Position numbers and translations under genes: made by a program
The notes under the pieces: generated by a model
The model's database searches: none
What the model was told of the DNA's origin: nothing
What the model saw: the letters and a program-made list of their open reading frames with translations, nothing else
Part shown: one piece after another, positions 21,799-32,959 of the stretch
Numbering within the stretch: position 1 is the stretch's first letter
Layout: each line of letters starts with the position of its first letter
Assembly (NCBI RefSeq): GCF_036884655.1
Contig: NC_088355.1
Location: 38,135,001 to 38,199,000, forward strand
Reading direction: 5' to 3'
Length of the DNA: 64,000 bases
From: Musa acuminata AAA Group
Taxonomy: Eukaryota; Streptophyta; Magnoliopsida; Zingiberales; Musaceae

Positions 21799-22899
21799 AT
21801 GGTCGTCGGCATCATGCGTCGCGAGGGCGGCGGCGGAGGAGGGGGGGCGGCGGTGGCGGATGGGGTGCTGAAGAAGGTGTTGCTGTCGTACGCGTATGTG
21901 GCGATCTGGATCTTCCTCAGCTTCACGGTGATAGTCTACAACAAGTACATCCTCGATCCCAAGATGTACGGCTGGCCCTTCCCCATCAGCCTCACCATGA
22001 TCCACATGGCCTTCTGCTCCGCCATCGCCTTCCTCGTTGTCCGCGTGCTCCGCCTCGTCGAGGCCCCGTCGTCGCCGTCCATGACCCGCGCCTTCTACCT
22101 CTCCTCCGTCGTTCCCATCGGCGCCCTCTACTCCCTCTCCCTCTGGTTCTCCAACTCCGCATACATGTACCTCTCTGTCTCCTTCATTCAGATGCTCAAA
22201 GCCCTCATGCCCGTCGCCGTCTACTCCATCGGTGTCCTCTTCAAGAAGGAGTCCTTTAAGAGTGCCTCCATGCTCAACATGCTCTCCATCTCCTTCGGCG
22301 TCGCCATTGCCGCCTACGGCGAGGCCCGCTTTGACGCCACCGGCGTCTCCCTTCAGCTCGGCGCCGTCGCATTCGAGGCCACCCGCCTCGTTCTTATCCA
22401 GATCCTCCTCACATCTAAGGGCATCTCCCTCAACCCCATCACCTCCCTCTACTACGTCGCTCCATGCTGTCTCGCCTGCCTCCTCGTCCCATGGTCCCTC
22501 GTGGAGCTCCCCGTCCTCCGCGCCCGCTCCGCCGCCTCCATCCGCCCCGACCTCCTCATCTTCGGCACCAACTCCCTCTGCGCCTTCGCCCTCAACCTCG
22601 CCGTCTTCCTTCTTGTCGGCAAGACCTCGGCCCTCACCATGAACATCGCCGGCGTCGTCAAGGACTGGCTTCTCATCGCCTTCTCCTGGTCGGTCATCCG
22701 CGACACCGTCACCGCCGTCAACCTCTTCGGCTACGCCATCGCCTTCCTAGGTGTCGCCTACTACAACCACGTCAAGCTGCAGGCACTCAAGGCCAAGGAG
22801 GCGCAGAAGAATGCCGCCCTGGCCGACGAGGAGGCCGGGAAACTCCTCGAGCAAGTCGATGGTTCTGACAGTGACCCGAAGGTTAACTCGCAAGCTTGA
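21799..22899 (+). CDS. Probable sugar-phosphate/phosphate translocator (TPT/NST family)
   Basis: A single intronless frame of 366 aa. It closely resembles the Arabidopsis At2g25520/At4g32390/At5g25400 group of the triose-phosphate-translocator/nucleotide-sugar-transporter superfamily, about ten-helix exchangers of the secretory system or plastid. Sequence marks are [82 protein letters not shown] and the C-terminal [18 protein letters not shown] hydrophilic acidic tail follows. The group's substrate is not established. The start at 21799 ([10 protein letters not shown]) is followed by a Gly-rich stretch. An alternative upstream ATG (21680) is out of frame. Codons are strongly GC3-rich, as in many monocot genes. 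This is the functional member of the duplicated pair. Confidence 0.94.
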   Translation: MVVGIMRREGGGGGGGAAVADGVLKKVLLSYAYVAIWIFLSFTVIVYNKYILDPKMYGWPFPISLTMIHMAFCSAIAFLVVRVLRLVEAPSSPSMTRAFYLSSVVPIGALYSLSLWFSNSAYMYLSVSFIQMLKALMPVAVYSIGVLFKKESFKSASMLNMLSISFGVAIAAYGEARFDATGVSLQLGAVAFEATRLVLIQILLTSKGISLNPITSLYYVAPCCLACLLVPWSLVELPVLRARSAASIRPDLLIFGTNSLCAFALNLAVFLLVGKTSALTMNIAGVVKDWLLIAFSWSVIRDTVTAVNLFGYAIAFLGVAYYNHVKLQALKAKEAQKNAALADEEAGKLLEQVDGSDSDPKVNSQA

Positions 22900-25880
22900 T
22901 CCATCGTCCGAGCCTCTGTGTTCTGCGGCAATTACATCGGTTCCTGTTCACTATACCTGATGGATCTCTTCATTGGTTAGCTTATTTATCTCTACTAGTA
23001 CATTTCTACTGCCAAGGAGGAGGTTCAAGGGAGACAAAAGAAGACCTTTTATTGTCTTCCTTTGTTTAACCCTGCTCTGTAGTTGTTTTTCTAGATGAAT
23101 TCAGCTTTTGATATGGAAATGAAGCTAGAAGGATTTTAGTTGCAGTGTGACTATGGGTGGCTTATCCACTAGGTTGGTCTGTTGGTTACTCTGATCACTG
23201 TAGTTCTCTAAAAGGTTCTTGCCAAAGAGGGATTATCCACTTTTTCTCCTATGCTTCTCTGTTTGTTGTTCTTATCTATTTGTTGGATCGTGTAGGAGCT
23301 TTCCCTTTCCTCCTTCCGGCTGAGATTGATAGTGTTATTTGACTTGCTATTTGACTTGTGTCTTTCATTTATTTTATATCTTTCATCTGCTCTTTTGCTA
23401 TGAATCATTCAGATGCATTTGTACCCTTTCAGATGTTGGGAAGTCTCTCTGTGGTGATGCATTCAAGTCTAGTGGCATCTTGACCTCACATTTTCATGAT
23501 AGTTTTGTATTTTATTACATGTTATTACTAACATTTTGCTTCTTTAAATGATTAAATCTTCAGTGAAGTTGCAATCAATTTTCTCTTAACTTGTTTCATT
23601 TGCCTATGTGACGATAAATTGGACATTTAATTTTGTGGATAATTTTATGTGGTTGAAGTTTGTGTTGGGAATTTTCTGATTGTGTATGCCTGGCTTTGAC
23701 ATATACCTTTATAGCTGGAGAGTTCTACTAACTCATTGCAGTGAGGTCAACATGGAAGACATGGTTTTCCAGTATTGATCCTAACATTTTCAAGAATCAC
23801 ATTGTGATATTTATGTAGGAATGATTTTTCCATGAATTACTTAAGGAGGATTGTTGAAACCAGAAAGTGATGTGGTCTGCTGGCTAAAGCATAGCTCCTG
23901 TACATCAGAATGAAGAGCTTGATGCACATATGGAGTGACCCAGAGACAAGTTGAGGAAGTCATCTTTAATAAATATGAGCAGTGCATGAGAACATGTACC
24001 GGTTAAAGGGTGAAAGATAAGAATGTAGCCTATTTCTGATGCTTCAGGTATTTTGTAACTATGTGTGGTTTAGTAAATGATGCTTAAAAGTGGTAACAAC
24101 CATAACTATTTCTGGAATCTGTGGTGAATTCAAAAGGATATCAAGGATTGAAATAGGCACTGGTATAGGAATAGAAAGTCAGAGAAGGGGAATGTTGTTG
24201 TTACTGCTACATTAATTGAGTAACAAGATTCTTTTTAGTAGATTTAGCTCAAAAGATAGTGTGTATAGCAGCAATTTAAGTATTACAAATTTACTGGATA
24301 TCTTTCATGATTTTTTATTATGTGTGATTAATTTATCAATGGTGCTAATAGTACTTTCAAAGTTAAATGAGGAAACTCTACATAGAAAGGGTCATAGTTA
24401 TTGTCATCTGGCTGGAAAGATTGTTTTCGCTGAAGCAATTGTCATGCAAAGTCAGTAGGAAAGAATTCCACCTTTTGCATGCTTTAAGTAGGGTGCTAAG
24501 ACCATCTAATTGTTGATTAGTGAGAATTAGATTTTAAATTTTTGTAGCAAGTGGTGTGTTTTACAACATTTGATGTGGATGAACTGAATAATTCCTAGTT
24601 TGCTAGAATGAAATTCACACAAAGTGTCTTTTGAATTTGTTATTTGCTGATATTACTGACTTTGGATGTCTTGGTGCATTTATATATGAGACGGCTTACC
24701 GGCAGCAGAAGGGGCTAAATCTGGAGTTATTCATGTTGGAAATAAAACTGATGATCTCTAACTTTTCTGATCAGCCATCAGTGAAGTATTAGTCCCACCT
24801 GAAATGCTTCCCATGATTTAATTGACTCTTTGGAATGGGAGGTAAAAACTCAAAAAAGCTTGTGCTGGTCTATTGAACTTTGATCTTCTGCTTTGTAGGA
24901 ACTGGTTAAGATGACTACCTGATCCATGTATTGAAGTATTGTTGTGTACTGTACCACAGCATGATACATCACTATCTTATGATACCCTGCTGATGCATAT
25001 GCACAATTCATACCTTACAGGCATCAGCATTAACTATTTCATCTCAAGAACTGTGACACATGCAGGCGCAATACTGAACTTGATAGTGAAGGAATGGCAT
25101 GGGAAGACACACTCCATACTAGTAGTTGTTGTCTTTGTTTTCTGTGTGATATGTGTGCACTACTTTAAGAACCTGTGGTATAATGATTCAGATGTGAATA
25201 GTGTGGGTTGAAAATTGAGTGATGTGTATCTTCTCTGGATTGTTTCTGTTTTATCGAATTTCTCTGATGAGAAGAATGATATATATCTTGGTGTATTGTT
25301 TCAGTGACCAGGATGTTTTTCTTGGTTTTTTTTGTTCATCACCATATCATGCTGCTAATCTTGAGGCCTCTTGTCACAAGCATGCATTTCCTGTAGCATT
25401 TTTTGTGATCCTCTTTTTTGCTGCTATGGTGTTTATGACTGACTGACTGGCTGATTTGTTTCAGGGAGTCAAATTCTAAGAAAAAGTCATTTAAATTGCA
25501 TGGTTGATAGAGAATATATTTATGGTTAATCGTCATATGACACATAATCATCATGTGAAAATTATCGTGGAAGAAAGAAGGTCCAACTCACCTTTTACTC
25601 GTCTACCCGTATGGATAAATGTCTAAAGTAAATCGTTGCTCATGTGGATAAAATATCAAGACAGAGACATTGAAGCGATTACAAATTATTACTTTTAAGT
25701 CAATGTATAAAAATTAATCCTCGATGTTACGTAACTTTATTTTTAGAAAAATCTATATCGAAAAAAACATCGATCACTAATTTAAACGTCGGAGGGATCG
25801 TGTTTTGGAAGCTCAATACTTTTACTTCAAAATCACTTCGTTTACCATCTTGGATATTTTTGCACTGTCGAGTTTAGACC
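22900..25880. other. 3' flank of the translocator gene
   Basis: There is no second gene here. The sequence is T-rich and probably includes the 3' UTR. The open frames at 24939-25211 and 25219-25446 reappear in the right duplication unit only because the whole DNA was duplicated. They lack family resemblance and coding bias. The segment 22207-24610 is absent from the right unit. Confidence 0.65.
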
Positions 25881-26249
25881 ATTAGATTTCATGCCTATGA
25901 CCTGTGATTTTAGCCCTTTTCTCTTCTCAAAACTTCGATCATGTACTGCTTATCACAAGTCCTTTACGAGCAGTGAGAGCTCTTGCCATTTTTAGTTGCT
26001 TTTCACAAGCTTTTTGCGGTTTCCGCAAGCCAATCTGCGAATTGGAAGCAAATGGATCGTTCGCGACCGACGCTCTCTGGCCCAGTCCAAGTACGTTCCC
26101 AATTGGCCCGCATAAAGGCCCCGTCACTAGTAGCCAAATTGCAGCCTAATTAATACATCTTTATTCGGATCCATTGACATTATTGGATGCGCAAGCGTCT
26201 TAGTCTTGTCCGTTAAGCGGATCCGGATACATAAGCTGTGTAGATCCGA

Positions 26250-26426
26250 CCCGGTAACACTCCATTTCGTTTGCGACTCCTTTCTTGGGGTTCAAGCAGC
26301 TTTAGCCTTTAGCTCTTGTTAGTATCTCTTCCTCCCCGATTTGTCCTCTCTCCCTCGCCGCCCTTCTCCGCTTCCCTCCCGATCTGTTGCAGGAAGACGA
26401 AACGAGCCGATTCTCGCGCAATCAAG
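26250..26426 (+). promoter_or_regulatory. Orphan PAC1 promoter and 5' UTR exon (R1 copy)
   Basis: The region around 26250-26426 matches the promoter and leader of the functional PAC1 gene at about 32785-32959, including the leader end CGCGCAATCAAG and the donor GTTTGC. The leader intron follows to 29087, but the sequence then switches to the start of the right unit instead of the PAC1 coding exon. A transcript from here has no PAC1 coding sequence of its own. It could reach the acceptor at 35850 only by splicing across the whole right unit. Confidence 0.8.
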
Positions 26427-29400
26427 GTTTGCGTGCCTTGTTTTTCTGGCCCTTTTCTATTAATTGTACGCTATTCGTCTGTATCCCTCATTTGCTACCT
26501 CCCGTGACTGTCGTACACTTGAGGCTTTTTTGGAGTATGATCATCTCTTTCGATCCGTGTTCGGGAGGGTTTTTTTTTTTACTGGAGATCATTTACTGTT
26601 CTTTTTTCTTTATTATTTGAAGGCGTAGGTCTTGTTTTTCTCTTCTATAAATCTTCGTCTGCACTTTGTAGTTTTCTATTAGACTCACAATATTATCGTC
26701 TATGTTGATTGTCTTCGTTATTGAATTGGTATCATTAAGATCATTCAGTTCGCGAAGAAACTTTTGTTTCATAGATCTTTATTATCCTGTGTGTATGCCA
26801 CATTTGAGAGATTATAATCTTCATTTGTATGATACAGCATATTTATTTATGTTTCATGCTGATGTCTTCACAGAAACCTAGAAGCACTGCCATTTATTTA
26901 CATTGTGGTTTCTCCTCTTTTTCTGTATGTTAGGATGAAGTGCTTTTGTTATACTGCCCTGCATTTAATGCGAATAGCTTATCATATAATAAGATCGGAT
27001 ATGAATAAAACAAAGAGACATCTTTCTTGCACATGTTACATGCATAGATGATATCTGTGGTGCTGAAAGTACCAAAAAAGAGTGATTTCATACCTCGCTC
27101 AGGTGATTTGTTGCTAGTATTCTTGGGCACAGCTATGACGGGCATCTACCTAGATCTGTTTGTGTATGAGTTATTTGGCTAAGTTGTATTGGGTGATGAA
27201 GAAAAAGGTATTGAAGTAACTCCGTAAGGCCTTTTCACGTAAGAAGATATATTGTGGGTCAGGTTCAAGATCGGGTTTTCTTCTTCCTGATGAGAGGGAT
27301 GGGACCAGAGTTGATGAGGTCAACTGTGGTAGATAAAGATTTGAGTTTACTTCCACATCCGATTCGGGGCCCAGCTTGAGTCAGAGTCGATTAGAGTTTT
27401 AGATCTAATCAGTATTTGGTGTAGATTATCTTTTTTTCATGTATTTTTTTGGAGAATTTTGTTTTTTTGTTTCATTTGATTTCAGATGTATATTTGCTTT
27501 TTAGATCTCAGTTGATCGATTAGTATTTTTTATTACTGCTGTTCTCAGTCTACTTTTAGTTCTGTTAAATCTTTGTGTCGGTGATCCTCACCAAAATAGT
27601 CGATCAGTTTGACCTGTTGCGAGGATCCTGCCCGATGTGGTTGAGGACACCCAAATGTGTGATTCCCGAGGGTGGGGTCTAGCTCCCGATGTCCCTTTTC
27701 GTGCATCAAGACCTTTGTCGGATGGGACTCCCTACCAAGTCCCCTAACCACAAGCAGTTAGGAAATATTATTCGAAATACGAAATGGAAAATATTTGGGA
27801 AATATTTTCTTCTCCGATTGTTGTTGACATTATAGATTTGTTCTGTCACATTTTGTCCTTTCTGCCTAGTTAGCAGCCACGAATCAAGCCCCAGTTGAAG
27901 GCGAATATTCCCCTATCAAGTTGAATTTTATTTGGTTTTGGGATAGGATTATGTCCATGTGATCATATCTATCGAGCTTTGATTTAATGGGGTATGGAGT
28001 CTTAGCTACACAACATCATGGGCTGAGACAGATGTTTTTTCTTTTCTTGCTCATGGTTATTCCCTTTGCTTCTGATTCCTCTCTTCTCTTTGTGGTACCT
28101 TTACCATTATTTTCTTCCTCTTGTCAATTGTCTCACTAAATTGATTGTTAAAAATGAGAAATAGCAAAGACAGACAGGTGTAAAAATGGCTATATTGGAC
28201 AAGACAAGGCTTTTATTTATGAATCCAAAAAAGAGAATATATGAAAATCTTTACTGGTTGTGAAAGGATGTTATTAGTTGTTCGTTTACATCAATCCTTG
28301 AGAAAAAAAATTTTACATGGCTCCTTCGTGAAAGGATTTATAAATGTGAGGGTGAGTTTGTAAAGGTAAGTATGCAAGTAATGGAAACATAGATAATTGC
28401 ATGTGTGTCTTGTTTTCAATTGATTACTGATCAACTGGCCTTGTCCATAACTACATGCAATTGACGAAAAATTGATTCAATGATTATGAGCAACAAGTAG
28501 AGCATCAGGATACATAATAAAATGGATGAGGCCAAAGTTCAGGTCAAGTTGGATGGGAATGTTGAAGTTGTGCTGTAGACCTAATAACATTATTTGGTGA
28601 ATTTATGTTGTGCAAACTGGCATGATATGTAGAAGCTTGATACGAATTTGACCTAGCAGGCTACATTTTCCAGACATAACCAACATGTTAGGGTGTCTGT
28701 TCAAGTTAAGCAAGTCTAGATCGCATGGACCCTATAACTGAATTTGGCTTTTTACTGTCATGGATTGCTAGTTGCAATTATCCTGATATTGTAACTCAAC
28801 TATATATCCTAGTCCTTTCATACGTTTGCTAGAAATAATAGCCAAAATTTTGTTTTGTACTTCATTTTTTCATCATTAGTTCTTTATTCCAACTCTTTCT
28901 GATACAAATTCAGTTGACATATAATCCACTAGCCTGGATCCCCCAGTTTTATATCCATTGTTTTCTTCTTATGCATAAAGTCTCCTTGTTTTTTGTTATG
29001 TTATAAATCTTTGTGCCTGATTCAGTTCTGTGTTTAATGAGTCATGAAATAAATTATAGACCTCTATTCATTTATTTGAATCAACCCTATCCTACCCTAT
29101 AAAGTAGGTGGGCAATGATCATCTAATGATCATGTAATGTAAAGGACTATCCTCTCAAAAGAAGATTTGTTTTAGTTTGGCACTAGTACTAGAAAATTTG
29201 TTAGTGGTCCGACAAGAAGGGGGATAGAATTAAAGAGTAGAGTTCAACCCTTTTTCTTCCTCCTCTTTCAGAATGAAATCCAAGGCTTTATTAGTTTCAG
29301 CAAGAAGGCTTCTTCAGCAACCCGGTGATGAGGTTAGCGAAGAATTTTGACTCCTCTCGTGTTCCTCCATATCACTTTGCCTCTATTATTATCCATCTTC

Positions 29401-30836
29401 TCGGAGGTGAAGCAGAATGCTGAGGGAAACTCTAAGGGTGATAATATTCAATTGATTGAGAGGTTTCCATTTCTATGTCCCCTTTGTGAGTTCATACGGA
29501 TTTTTCAGAAACCGATCGCATGAATTAATTCATATTAGATTTTCAACTCATCTGATCCGATGATGATTCAATCAGGCCGATTAATGATTCGATCTGATTT
29601 TGATCACTATAATTTCTTTTATTATTAATCATATTATAATGCAACAATGAATCAAGTTTTTTCTTATAATTCCACAATTTATATCTTACCATCGATCGAT
29701 TAAAGTAGAGATTCATCGAACATTCATTCATTTCATGTCGATAGTTGTGAACCGAAAAAATACATAATTGGAAGGTCTAATATTCATTTTCTTTCCTTCT
29801 TTTAAAGTCATCCGAGTTGAAAATATTTTTTATTATTTTGACTCACGGCTCTTCAATTTGGCAACAAAAACATTTCATTATCGTATATTTCGAGGATATT
29901 GATAAGGTATATTTTGGGCTCTGGCCACATCATAATCAACGCCATGCCACGCCGCCGCCAGGTCAGCAGGAGGAGCAGTTCCACATGCCGAGCCAGAACC
30001 TGTACCAAGACGTTCCTCGATACGTCTTGTTTTGGGATGGTGGCCGCACAAAGATACCATCTCGCCCCTCGAGGATCAGCCGTCATGCCAAACCCGCGTA
30101 TAGCCGACCCTTGTATAATAGTATAAAAACCCTTGGCCGACACCCGGCCAGGAGAGGGGGCAAAAAATAAAACCAACTAAGCACTGACTTGCTCGTTGAG
30201 GGGCTAAAGTCGATAACCACCCGACGAGGGCTTTCTATGCAGAACAACAACCGCCCCCGAGCTACGACCACCTCAACCAAGAGTCGCCAACCAACGTCCT
30301 GATCGAGAGATGCCAATTAACGTCCCGACGCCAGCATCTCGTCCTGAGGGTGTGATTGACCTCGGCAACTAGCTCAGCTGACCGAAGACTTTTGACATCG
30401 ATTCGTGGACCAAGCCGTGCTGACTCATCAGCCACGATACATCAATTCATCAACAGGCAAGTGTCACAACATCACAAAATGCTATATTTAGGTCTCATAT
30501 AGTGCAAGATTTACTTAAGGGATATCAACAGGGGAGGATACCTACTCCTTAAAGATCCCAAAATATCATATACATCTCCCTCCCTCCCTCCCTCTCTCTC
30601 TCTCTCTCTCTCTCTATAAACATACGCTTTCACATTTTGGCCATTTTATTACATATATTTTATGAATTCAAAAAATAAAATTTAATATTAATTTTTTTAA
30701 AAATTTAAAATAGTTTATTTAATATCATTTAATGTTTTCGTGATTTATATATCAAATTTATCTATTTTTTGAAAATAAAATATATATAAAGATGATTTAT
30801 TCTTAAAATATTGTTTTATAAATAAACACACTTGTT

Positions 30837-31547
30837 TTGTCTTTGCCCCCAAAAAATTCCTTCGCCTTTGTGTCTGCCTCTCCGTCGTTCTCCCATCTAT
30901 GCTTCGCGTCAAAGAAGCTAATCGAGTATAGGAGAAGGAATAGGAGGAGGCGGTCATGGTCGTCGGCATCATGCGTCATGAGGGCGGCGACGGTGGCGGA
31001 TGGGGTGCTGAAGAAGGTGTTGTTGTCGTACGCGTATGTGTCGATCTGGATCTTCCTCAGCTTCACGGTGATAGTCTACAACAAGTACATCCTCGATCCC
31101 AAGATGTATGGCTGGCCCTTCCCCATCAGCCTCACCATGATCCACATGGCCTTCTACTCCGCCATCGCCTTCCTCGTTGTCCGTGTGCTCCGCCTCGTCG
31201 AGGCCCCATCGTCGCCGTCCATGACCCGCGCCTTCTACCTCTCCTCCGTCGTTCCCATCGGCGCCCTCTACTCCCTCTCCCTCTGGTTCTCCAACTCCGC
31301 ATACATGTACCTCTCTGTCTCCTTCATTCAGATGCTCAAAGCCCTCATATTACTGACTTTGGATGAAATTCACACAAAGTGTCTTTTGAATTTGTTATTT
31401 GCTGATATTACTGATTTTGGATGTCTTGGTGCATTTATATATGAGACGGCTTACCGGCAGCAGAAGGGGCTAAATCTGGAGTTATTCATGTTGGAAATAA
31501 AACTGATGATCTCTAACTTTTCTGATCAGCCATCAGTGAAGTATTAG
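30837..31547 (+). pseudogene. Truncated translocator copy with chimeric 3' end
   Basis: This copy of the translocator at 21799-22899 keeps only the first third, up to the codons for QMLKAL (31348). A 17-bp net deletion in the Gly-rich N-terminal stretch shifts the original start (30956) out of frame. That same shift brings an upstream ATG (30837) into the transporter frame. The body then joins to sequence matching the intergenic DNA at 24610-24668 of the left unit, adding about 66 unrelated residues before a stop at 31547. With at most three or four helices left it is very unlikely to transport. Confidence 0.92.
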
Positions 31548-32784
31548 TCCCACCTGAAATGCTTCCCATGATTTAATTGACTCTTTGGAATGGGTGGTAA
31601 AAAATAAAAAAAGCTTGTGCTGGTCTATTGAACTTTGATCTTTTGCTTTGTAGGAACTGGTTAAGATGACTACCTGATCCATGTATTGAAGTATTGTTGT
31701 GTACTGTACCACAGCATGATACATCACTATCTTATGATCCCCTGCTGATGCATATGCACAATTCACACTTTATAGGCATTAACATTAACTATTTCATCTC
31801 AAGTACTGTGACACATGCAGGCGCAATACTGAACTTGATAGTGAAGGAATGGCATGGGAAAACACATTCCATACTAGTAGTTGTTGTCTTTGTTTTCTGT
31901 GTGATATGTGTGCTCTACTTTAAGAACCTGTGGTATAATGATTCAGATGTGAATAGTGTGGGTTGAAAATTGAATGATGTGTATCCTCTCTGGATTGTTT
32001 CAATTTTATCGGATTTCTCTGATGAGAAGAATGATATATATCTTGGTGTATTGTTTCAGTGACCAGGATGTTTTTCTTGGTTTTTTTTGTTCATCACCAT
32101 ATCATGCTGCTAATCTTGAGGCCTCTTGTCACAAGCATGCATTTCCTGTAGCATATTTTGTGATCCTCTTTTTTTGCTGCTATGGTGTTTATGACTGACT
32201 GACTGGCTGATTTGTTTCAGGCAGTCAAATTCTTCTTTTAGAGAGTTGATGATGTTTATAAGTTAAGAAAAAGCTATTTAAATTGCATGGTTGATAGAGA
32301 ATATATTAATGGTTAATCATCATATGACATATAAGCATTATCTGGAAGGAAGAAGGTCGGGTTCATCCTTTACTCGTCTACCTGTATGGATAAATGTCTA
32401 AAGTAAATCGTTGCTCATGTGGACAAAATATCGAGACAGAAATATTGGAGCGATTACAAATTATTACTTTCAAATTAATGTATAAAAGTTAATCCTGTTA
32501 CATAACTTTGTAACTTCTTTTTAGACCACTAGATTTCATGCCTATGACCTGTGATTTTAGCCCTTTCTCTTCTCACAACTTCGATCATGAACAGCTTATC
32601 ACAAGTCCTTTACGAGCAGTGAGAGCTCTTGCCATTTTTTGTTGCTTTTCACAACTCTTTTTGCGGTTGACATTATTGGATCCATTGACATCTTTATTCG
32701 GATCCATTGACATTATTGGATGCGCAAGCGTCTTAGTCTTGTCCGTTAAGCGGATCCGGATTCATAAGCTGTGTAGATCCGACC

Positions 32785-32959
32785 CGGTAACACTCCATTT
32801 CGTTTGCGACTCCTTTCTTGGGGTTCAAGCAGCTTTAGCCTTTAGCTCTTGTTATTATCTCTTCCTCCCTGATTTGTCCTCTCTCCGTCGCCGCCCTTCT
32901 CCGCTTCCCTCCCGATCTGTTGCAGGAAGACGAAACGAGCCGATTCTCGCGCAATCAAG
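32785..32959 (+). promoter_or_regulatory. PAC1 core promoter region and non-coding leader exon
   Basis: A CT-rich leader (CCGCCCTTCTCCGCTTCCC and onward) ends at the donor CAATCAAG|GTTTGC (32959/32960). The matching acceptor TTTTCAAG lies at 35850, one base before the PAC1 ATG. The gene therefore has a non-coding first exon and a leader intron of about 2.9 kb. The transcription start is not determined, and the left limit is approximate. Confidence 0.65.

Larger units (their letters stand above)
19968..29087. repeat. Left unit (R1) of a tandem gene-pair duplication
   Basis: The unit begins CCTATCCTACCGTATAAAGTAGG and ends inside PAC1-intron sequence at ..GAATCAACCC. The right unit (29086-35818) repeats it in the same order with high identity. 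Contents are the 150-bp dispersed repeat, an LTR-like GC-rich segment (about 20760-21330), the intact translocator gene, its 3' region, then the PAC1 promoter, leader exon and most of the leader intron, but no PAC1 coding exon. Confidence 0.93.

Noticed and set aside
22232..22868. Long overlapping Ser/Pro- or Arg/Pro-rich frames inside the translocator gene
   Set aside because: These are other-frame shadows caused by the high GC3 content of the real gene.
24939..25446. Two frames (90 and 75 codons) conserved between the duplication units
   Set aside because: The conservation follows from the recent duplication of the whole segment. There is no coding bias or recognisable domain, and the second frame is shifted in the right unit.
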